Under the pieces are notes generated by a model that worked only from the letters and a program-made list of their open reading frames with translations, was not told where the DNA came from and searched no databases. From the NCBI GenBank assembly GCA_019633425.1, contig WSUB01000051.1, positions 124,001 to 188,000 of the forward strand: a DNA stretch of 64,000 nt, given 5' to 3'. This stretch comes from Tulasnella sp. 424 (taxonomy: Eukaryota; Basidiomycota; Agaricomycetes; Cantharellales; Tulasnellaceae). The translations under genes were made by a program, and so were the position numbers. Each line of letters opens with the position of its first letter. The stretch's first letter is position 1. Shown here in pieces: positions 56,763-64,000 of this stretch.

Positions 56763-57819
56763 ATGCACGCGTCAATACGAACAGCAAGCGCTCTTGCTCG
56801 AGCAGCGCAGTCGACTACGACATCTACTACCTCTTCCGCGGCTCTGGCGATGTCGACTGCGGCGGCAACCAAAGGTCGCTCTCGAAACCAGGCAAAACGA
56901 CCGCCGAAACCCGTCAACCAGGAGTTCGTCGACAAAATGAAGGCCCGGAAGACTCATAAACGGTGGAACTATCCTAGGATCTTCCAAAAGACGGATATTC
57001 GCGTCGGTCCCATCTCCGAACCGCGTACCTTGGCCCATTATCACAACACTTTGGCCGAGGACCTCCTCTACCTGACATACCGCCATGGTGTGACGTTCAG
57101 CCCTCAGCCACGACCGCAGCACGACCCAGAGAATCCCTACACTCGTCATCGACCTGCGCCCCAACCCAAAGGTGGCAAAGGTCTCCGCCCAGCTGCGCCC
57201 CCAACTGACGCGGCGAATGTCGTCAAACTGGAAAAGATTGTGCTGCACACGCATGTGAAGGAGGCTCAGACGAACCGTCAGGCAATCTTGTCTGCCATGG
57301 CGTTGTTCAGACAGCTCTCTGGAGAGTTGGAGAAACAAGGCGGCCAGGAGTCTGCGTCGGGTGTGGTCGTCTGTCGCGCTCGAAAGCAATCCAGCTCGTT
57401 CCGCATTACTCGGCACTTGCCGATATCAGTCAAGGTGGAGCTCAGAGGAGAGAAGATGTACGAGTTTATTAACTCGTTGGCGGAGTTTGTGTTGCCACGG
57501 ATGAGGGATTTCGCTGGCATTGTTATGCCCCCTCCATCGGCGAGCATGAATACGCCGAGTGCGTTGTCCGGCGTGGTGGCTTTCGGCTTGCCTCCTAGCG
57601 CTATGTCCCTTTTCCCTCAGGTAGGTGGATAGGGTACTTGGGTCTCAGGAAATTTGGACTGACGCCTATTTCTGCCTCCAGGTTGAAGTCAACTTCGACT
57701 CGTATCCGCGATCGCATGGCTTCCACGTCGAGTTTGTCACGAACGCTCGAGGCAAGGATGCGCAAAACAAGGCTCGCGCTCTGGTGTCAGGTTTCCGTAT
57801 TCCCCTCGTGCGGAAGTAA
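56763..57819 (+). CDS. Mitochondrial ribosomal protein uL5m (MRPL7-like)
   Basis: Large-subunit mitoribosome protein. ATG at 56763 gives MHASIRTASALARAAQ, a mitochondrial presequence, then a basic linker. The L5 core includes VVKLEKIVLHTHVKEAQTNR, ILSAMALFRQLSGE, ITRHLPISVKVELRGEKMYE and FVLPRMRDFAG (about 57215-57520). One intron (about 57620-57681) leads to VEVNFDSYPRSHGFHVEFV and the end GFRIPLVRK at 57819. An upstream extension of the same frame to 56631 lacks an ATG. Divergent from IWR1 with only about 180 bases between start codons. Confidence 0.9.
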
Positions 57820-58494
57820 TTTATCGCTGGGTGAGATACTTTGGACAGCGGCTCGTGACCTTCTGTATTGACTTTTGTTATTAATTTAGCAAAAAGTACC
57901 TTCATCTTTCATAGAGTAGTAGCCTTGACACCGACTTCATTATCTATCTCCCTGTTTACGTATTCCTTATTCGGCGTCATCCGCCAAGTCCTGTGCGGGG
58001 ATAACAGGGTCATTTCGCGGGTCGGGTGTTGCGCGAGCGAACGAAGTTGGTCCAGCGAGACATTCGCGAAGTCCCGGGCGCCCAACGCACTGAGAGCGAA
58101 TTTTCTTTGAGTTCTGAGTCCCTTTGCTTCTTCGGCTGTTGATGAGCCCAGGATTTTCACGAAATTCCCATCAGTGGCTTTTTCACCTAGACGCCGTTAT
58201 CGCCGCTTTTCGCAAACCAGACTGATCGCCGACCCATCTTTTCCTTGCAACTCTCCTTCCCCTCCCGCATTCCCCCCCTCCTCCATCCCACAATTATCCC
58301 TTTTGCTACTTACTCTAACTAACTCAATACACCTCGAAGGTCGTTCATTGGTTAGTTTTTGTCTGGCTTTTCCTTGGATCTTGATGACCCCAAAGATGAT
58401 CTTCGCCGGTTGCTGATGCCAGCCACCGTCTCTACAGGAAGCGAACGGATAACCCTTTCGCTCGTCTCCTTCTCCCGACTGGCTCCTGCGCTCG
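57820..58494. other. Intergenic region upstream of the CaaX-box protein gene
   Basis: About 675 bases with the uL5m 3' flank, then a CT-rich stretch (58225-58320) that probably belongs to the leader of the downstream gene. No gene recognised. Confidence 0.45.
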
Positions 58495-60865
58495 ATGACA
58501 GCGGCCGTTCAACCTCCATACCCACCAACGGGCAGTGCATGGGAAGAGCAGATAGTACCGTCACTTCGAAAACGTACGTGACCATTCTGCCCCACTCCGC
58601 ATCACGTTTTTACGCTCCGGTATCAACCCACTCGCTCACCACTTCATCTCTCTGCGTACTTGTAATCGTAATACAGGCTTGGAGCAGGAATCCAGGATAT
58701 TAGAAAATCGGCTTTCAGTCCACTCCCTAACGTCAAACTCTAGGGACGAACACTACCAACAGCCAGCCTCCTCTTCTCCATCTGCCCAGCCTCGCTCGCT
58801 ACAACAACTATCGCAAAGCGATAGCAGGTCACCTACCCCATCGTCACGCGTGCAGGGAAATCGCAACTACTCTGATACCTATCGACCAACGGCCATTCCG
58901 CGTCCAGGCAGCAGCATGGCAAGGGATTCACCGTACCCAGCCGACCGGCCACATACCTCTGCTACCAGTGCTGCTGCCTCAGGCCCCAGCAATATGTCAA
59001 GAGATGGCAGCAGGTCCAACATAGGCGGTTCGGGCTCAAACAAAGTGCCGTTTACTCGCTCAAGGACACGCTCGACCCCCTATCCGTTTGAAAAAGACGA
59101 CGAAGTCTCTGCAGCTGGCCCGAACGGCCGACGGACACCAAACGCTGGTGTAAACTACGGGGGTCGACATGCAAGTGGTACCGCCGACGCTAACGGTATG
59201 AATGGCATTCCAACTCCGGCATCTTCTCGCGCAAATTCTCCGATGGTTATGAACGGCAAACTGCCTTCACAACCACCGCCTTCAAAAATACCCCAGCGAA
59301 AACGCGCCCGAAGTAGCTCAAACTCGGACACACCAATGAAAGCCAGCGTTGGACGAGCGGCAGGCAACAAGATTGCTAAAAGGAGTGGGACGCCCGGGCA
59401 GGAACAAATCACTTTCCCGCCCAGTCCGGAGACCTCCCCCGATATTTGGCGAGACCAACCGAACGACGTGGAACCGCCCCGACACCTTCATCCTGGTGAT
59501 AAAATTCGTGACGAGGCACCGCCGTTCAACCCAAATCGTCTGTCTGCCGCGCCTTCATTTGAGGAACGAGAGTTTGAGCACTGGTATCGGGGAGAAGGCA
59601 GAGACGGAGGGGGTCGGAATGGTGGCCGCGGGGAGATCAAAGTTGTCAAGGCTCATACCCAGAAAGAGATGTTGGAGATTGCAGTCGGCGGGTACGACTT
59701 GGGTCCTGATGATCGGTGGACGTCAAGCCGGCAAAGACAGCAAGCAGCATTGGATACATTCAATATGAGGAGACGGGAGGCTGAGCAGATGGATTACGTG
59801 CCCCACGAGAGAGAGCTTAGCGATATGGAAGGAGACCACAGCGAAGACGCTCATGATCAGGCGACTGGCGAAGACCCATACGAATACTACTACTTAACGC
59901 AAGAAGATGCTCAACCTGGCCCAGGACCTTCAACGATAGCCTCGCCTCCCGCGCCTCAGCCTGCCCCTTCCGCGATCCCTAGGGCTCAGACCCAGCCACG
60001 TGCAAGTCTTGATAGCCGTGCGCAATCGCCGTCGTCATCAGCTTCGCATGCAACCCACAAGCAAGTAAGCAAGGCGAAAGGCCACGCTGCTACAAGCAGT
60101 GATTCGTCGCGCAAGGGCGGGAGACCGTCTGCTGCAAAGACGCCTTCAACGCCCCGCAAGTCGCAACCACGGCAGCGAGCTCCATCTCGTCCCAGTAACG
60201 TGGGTGGGGATCGCGCGCCTATCACGGCGGATGCCATACCTCCGTGGGCCCAATCTCCAAGACCACCGACGGGTGGGAATTGGGACGATATGGTTCTCCC
60301 AGCTGTCGCAAAGAAGATGGGTCTCAACGGATCTCAACCAGATGTTACTATGCTCGGTACCGACACGATCAAAAAGGAAAGAGACCAGGTCTACGAACCC
60401 GCTGCTGGAACCTTTGGGTACGACCCGGCGAAGCGAAAGGACGAGACGCCGAAACGAAAGGAAAGGTCAACTATACTTTCGCCAGACTTTGGAGATGCTT
60501 TATCGTTACCCCAGCCAGCCCAACCATCTTCACCCCCAGCCGCCCCCGATTTCCCTCCACGTCAAGATTCTCCACCGCCGTTCTCTTCGTATGCGATTGG
60601 AATACACGAGAAGGAGCCGGAGCCAGAACCCGAGTTTGCGTCTGCCGCTCCTTCACAACATTCTCCGCAACCATCAGAGCTTCCTCTTCCTCGACCACCG
60701 CCAGTTTCGCTTAGCAAGGAGGAACTGAAACAACGTGGTAAAGAGCTGAGAAAGAGCAGGCCTGCGATCGTGGTCACTTCGCCTAGCGAGATGGCCACTC
60801 CAGTTGGCAGGCCGGGCAAGGAGGACGATGAAGGCGCTGGATGCTGCAAGTGCGTCATCATGTGA
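58495..60865 (+). CDS. Large disordered protein with C-terminal CaaX prenylation box
   Basis: Two exons, 58495-58573 and 58677-60865, join in phase to 755 residues. ATG at 58495: MTAAVQPPYPPTGSAWEEQI, then VPSLRKRLEQESRILENRLS, a short likely coiled coil. Most of the rest is Ser/Pro/Arg-rich and disordered. A more ordered middle part is at about residues 295-400: FEEREFEHWYRGEGRDGG, EIKVVKAHTQKEMLEIAVGG, YDLGPDDRWTSSRQRQQAAL. The end is GAGCCKCVIM: CVIM is a CaaX box whose final Met favours farnesylation, and the two upstream Cys could be palmitoylated. Likely a membrane-tethered scaffold. No enzyme domain recognised; function unknown. Confidence 0.85.
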
Positions 60866-61463
60866 GACTCGTACGCGCATGCAACACCCTACGCCTCGAT
60901 ATCACCCATATCGCATGACCCCCTTCCTTGCTTGATTTTTCGTTGTAGATGCCTTTCCATCTTTCTCTTTCTCCTTTCGGCTCTGACAGCCGCTGTTGGT
61001 AACACTTATAACCCTACTACCCCCGTCCTCCCTCTACCACTAACTTCTACCTTCCCCCCCAGCTACTTCCAAGAATTCCGCTCCTTAACTCTCCTTTTTT
61101 TCCCCCTTGGTTTCTCTTCTGTCGGTTTTCTCTTCCTTTTAGTCGAACTTTTTCTCTGCATCGGCCGTCCGCTCTCTCCCACTTTTGTACTATTAATTAC
61201 CTCTTCATGGGATGATTCCTCCCTTCATCTTATCTTGTTCTTTTCTGCATGAGAATGCGATTTCGTTCTTCATCTGTGCGTGAGTGAGAGCTTTGGCACG
61301 GCATGACCTGCTTATCTAAGCCTAACCCCTTTCACGTGAGCTCCTTCCGGCTTTTCGTTTTGGACCGAAATCCTTTTCCCAGTCCGACTGCTTTGCCTCA
61401 GCTCCAGCACTCCTCTCCTCTTTCTCTTGATAGCTTTGACGTTACTTGGAGTATTTCGCTACA
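60866..61463. other. CT-rich region between the CaaX-protein and ETF beta genes
   Basis: Strongly pyrimidine-rich on the plus strand (about 60940-61160), consistent with 3' and 5' untranslated sequence. A 106-codon frame here is low-complexity Phe/Leu/Ser from the CT-rich tract and is not called. Confidence 0.5.
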
Positions 61464-62700
61464 ATGCGCCCAACTACCACCAACTATATGCGTATTTTGG
61501 TTCCCGTGAAGAGGTGCGCTACTCGAGGTGGGACGGCCGGATTCGGAGTTGTTGTTGACTTTACGTCGTTGCGGACCTGTCGTCTTGTCTTGATACGACG
61601 ACAGATGCGTAGACTACACGGTGAAGATTCGAGTGAATGCCCAGCAGACTGGCATTGATACCAATGTCAAGCATTCGATGGTGCGTTCGCAATGACGTCT
61701 TTGCAGCCTTACCCTGACGGTTTCTCTTCAACGCAGAACCCATTCGATGAGATTGGTTAGTCACAATATAAAGCGCCATGTGTGCTTTATAGTTCTCTTC
61801 GTGGGGAGTGCTAACGGTGGATCCAACTGTCTGAACATAGCTGTTGAGGAGGCCGTCCGACTCCGAGAACGTCACAAGGAAAAGATTGAGAACATCAAGC
61901 TCGTCTCAATAGGCCCTTCAAAAGCTGCTGAGATCATCCGAACAGGTCTCGCGATGGGAGCAGACGAGGGTGTTCACGTGGAGGTACCAGAAACTGCCCC
62001 CCAACCTGAGCCGTTAGGAGTTGCCAAAGCTCTCGCAGCCCTAATCAAGAAGGAAGGAAAGCCTGTGGACATGGTCATCATGGGAAAGCAGGCTATTGAT
62101 GGAGATAATGGAATGACGGGTCAGATGTTGGCCGGTTTGCTTGGGTGGGGTCAAGCGACGTTTGCCAGTAAAGTGGAGGTTCTGGATGGAGAGAAAGAGG
62201 TTAAAGTTACGAGAGAGGTAGATGGTGGATTGGAGGAGATGAAAGTCAAGTTGCCGGCTGTCATTACGACGGATTTGCGGTGAGTGATATAACTGGAGGG
62301 TTCGGGATGATGGAGAAACTCATTGGTTCCCGCCTCGATCCCATCACCACTTAGGTTAAATGGTGAGCTATTCTTCCCATTCACCTCTACGGATTAATGG
62401 TTAGGAGACTGACAACTGCATGGCCTGGAAATTTAGAACCCCGATATGCCTCCCTGCCCAATATCATGAAGGCCAAGAAAAAGAAGATCGAGAAAGTCAC
62501 CCCCTCTGATCTTGGAGTTGATTTGACCCCGTTATTGGAGACTGTGAAGGTTGCCGAACCTCCGAAACGTGTGGGAGGCGCCAAGGTGACCATTGTGTTT
62601 CAAAGCCCTGGCCGAACAACCAGACTAAAAGGATTCCTTGATACAGGTTGAGAACGTCGACGAATTAATTGCCAAACTCAAGGCCGCCGGAGTAGTGTAG
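61464..62700 (+). CDS. Electron transfer flavoprotein beta subunit
   Basis: Mitochondrial matrix ETF subunit accepting electrons from acyl-CoA dehydrogenases; binds AMP. Start [17 protein letters not shown] at 61464 (or MRILVPVKR at 61488). The first intron joins KR to [18 protein letters not shown]. The next exons give VKHSM, NPFDEI and [15 protein letters not shown] (the beta-subunit signature region), then [34 protein letters not shown] and [33 protein letters not shown]. The last exon is [17 protein letters not shown] with TAG at 62698-62700. Length near 260 residues is normal. All conserved blocks present. Confidence 0.93.
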
Positions 62701-63376
62701 ATATCAGGGAGCCGAATCCCAGATGCTTTCCTAATTCAGGCCGGGCTCTGACCGAATGAGGTGTCTACTGCGTGACGTAAACTTGATTGACTGTTCTCAT
62801 GGTCCTCCACTCTCTCGTGAGCGGTCCTCACTAATTCACGCACTGCGGTTGTGCGCGGATGCCTCGAAGCGACCCATGAAACCTTTGTGTTGTGAGGCTG
62901 TGTCCCCTCTGTTGCCTCGAGTTCAACCCTTAGGATTGATGCAAAAAGAGTACAAACACTGGAGACCTCTAGATCTGTACACTGTTCGACCAACACCTGC
63001 TGACCACCGCATACACCGACGAAAAACCTAAGCACTGCGTTACTTTGCGGGGAAGACCGAAACGGAGTTCACAGGATTCCCGGTGATCTGAGAGCATCAG
63101 AGTGACGCGCGACTCCAGCACCCCCCGAACCGGCAGGCCGCGAACGCACCACTCCCTTCTACCATCTACTTGCCTCTAATCTTCTGAACCGCACGCTGCA
63201 ACCACCCTCTGTCTGGAACTCTCCCTCCCACTCACGACAATTCTCTCCCACCAACCACCAATCCCAAGAGGTAAGAATCTTGTCTTGAGCGTTCTTTATC
63301 ATTTCACTCATACAGTGGGTTGTGTGTTCTCAGATAGCTAGACGCTAGCTCTTGACCAACTACACACAGCCCATTC
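62701..63376. other. Intergenic region before the right-edge gene
   Basis: About 675 bases. The right part (63150-63270) is CT-rich and followed by a probable 5' leader intron (GTAAGAATC near 63271) before the ATG at 63377. No gene recognised inside. Confidence 0.45.
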
Positions 63377-64000
63377 ATGGGTCAAAGCCATTCCCAGCCC
63401 AGTGTCCGGCAACGTGACCAATCAAATGTTATAGCTAGCCCTCAGCGAGAGTTGACCGCCGCGGACACTACCAGTCCACAACGCGATACTGCCGCACCTG
63501 TCCCTAGAAGAAGGACACCTAGTAGCGGGGCTCCTCGAAAGCGTTTGTCGACGCTGTTGAGAGGAAAGCGTCCAGAGACGACTATTGAGCCTAGTTTCAA
63601 CGAACGGGGAGAACCGCTCGACGCCGCGGGTGCCGATCGTGGTGAGCATTGTTTTGCATGATTGCTCAACATGAACGGCCTCCATGCTCATACGACTTTT
63701 ATTCTACGTGCAGGCATTTCAGTGCCACCCCTGTCTGTAAAATCTAGAAGCCTCAGGAGGCTTTTTAACCGCCGGAGCTGGGCACCGTCCAGTCTATATA
63801 CTCCCCGCGATGTTGCTCCAGCTACGCCTCTAGCAGGGGAAGCTGGTTGGCAACCGGGAACGTCACATTCATCCACGACAGCAAGCAGTTCACAAGATGT
63901 TTCAGCTAGAGTGGCGCCAGAATCCAGCCTGGGCCAGAGCGACGCCACCAGTGCGTTGTCCAACACAGGGGTCCACCCATCTATGGAAGCAAGGTCCTTC
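63377..64000 (+). CDS. Unknown protein with possible N-myristoylation signal, cut by the window edge
   Basis: ATG at 63377 gives MGQSHSQPSVRQRDQSNVIA. Gly2 followed by a small residue at position 5-6 suits N-myristoylation. The sequence is Ser/Arg/Pro-rich (RRRTPSSGAPRKRLSTLLRG). An intron at about 63641-63715 joins AADR to GISVPPLSVKSRSLRRLFNR; the frame is still open at 64000. The visible part contains no domain; basidiomycete proteins of this style sometimes end in a RING finger, but that cannot be seen here. Confidence 0.6.

Noticed and set aside
56772..57416. 214-codon minus-strand frame
   Set aside because: Shadow of the uL5m coding sequence on the opposite strand.
60932..61252. 106-codon Phe/Leu/Ser-rich frame resembling a membrane protein
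   Set aside because: Produced by a CT-rich untranslated tract; hydrophobicity comes from base composition.
63377..64000. RING-finger E3 ligase assignment for the right-edge gene
   Set aside because: No Cys/His RING residues are visible before the window ends, so only the N-terminal features are reported.

Overview
The window is nuclear DNA from a filamentous basidiomycete, most likely a mushroom-forming agaricomycete. Genes are dense and broken by many short introns (about 50-60 nt, GT-AG, CTNAC-like branch sites). The gene content is fungal: an ENA-type cation ATPase, tandem P450s, Vts1, Ypd1, the large NAD-glutamate dehydrogenase and multiple G-alpha subunits. No bacterial operon, CRISPR array or transposase was seen.

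Layout. 1-5.8 kb: a tandem duplication of an ENA-type P-type ATPase; one copy is complete on the minus strand and the N-terminal end of a second copy runs off the left edge. The duplicated unit carried along the 3' end of the next gene, a serine-rich unknown. 7.7-10.0 kb: a minus-strand gene whose spliced product joins a linker-histone H1 globular domain to a CK1-like protein kinase. 10.5-17.6 kb: three tandem minus-strand P450 genes. 18.1-23.2 kb: two plus-strand membrane-anchored phosphatases (a metallophosphoesterase and a histidine phosphatase). 24-26.2 kb: a small secreted protein, a TFIIIC tau55-like subunit and an intron-containing tRNA-Pro(CGG). 27.4-43.5 kb: conserved genes for complex I 51-kDa subunit, phosphopantothenoylcysteine decarboxylase, Vts1, a short-chain dehydrogenase, GDH2 and Ypd1.

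44.3-54.4 kb is the most unusual part: five tandem, intact, highly divergent G-protein alpha subunit genes. Their nucleotide-binding and switch motifs are changed in different ways: natural Gln-to-Leu in switch II, loss of the P-loop lysine in one copy, NKxD changed to TKxD or TKxN, and C-terminal tails of different lengths. The array ends at IWR1, whose 3' end was copied into the array. 55-64 kb then holds IWR1, mitochondrial ribosomal protein uL5, a large disordered CaaX-box protein, the ETF beta subunit, and the start of a possibly N-myristoylated protein.

Two independent tandem duplications (ATPase and G-alpha) each carry a truncated 3' piece of the neighbouring gene. This suggests the locus repeatedly duplicates by unequal exchange. 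The G-alpha array and the H1-CK1 fusion are the best candidates for undescribed biology.
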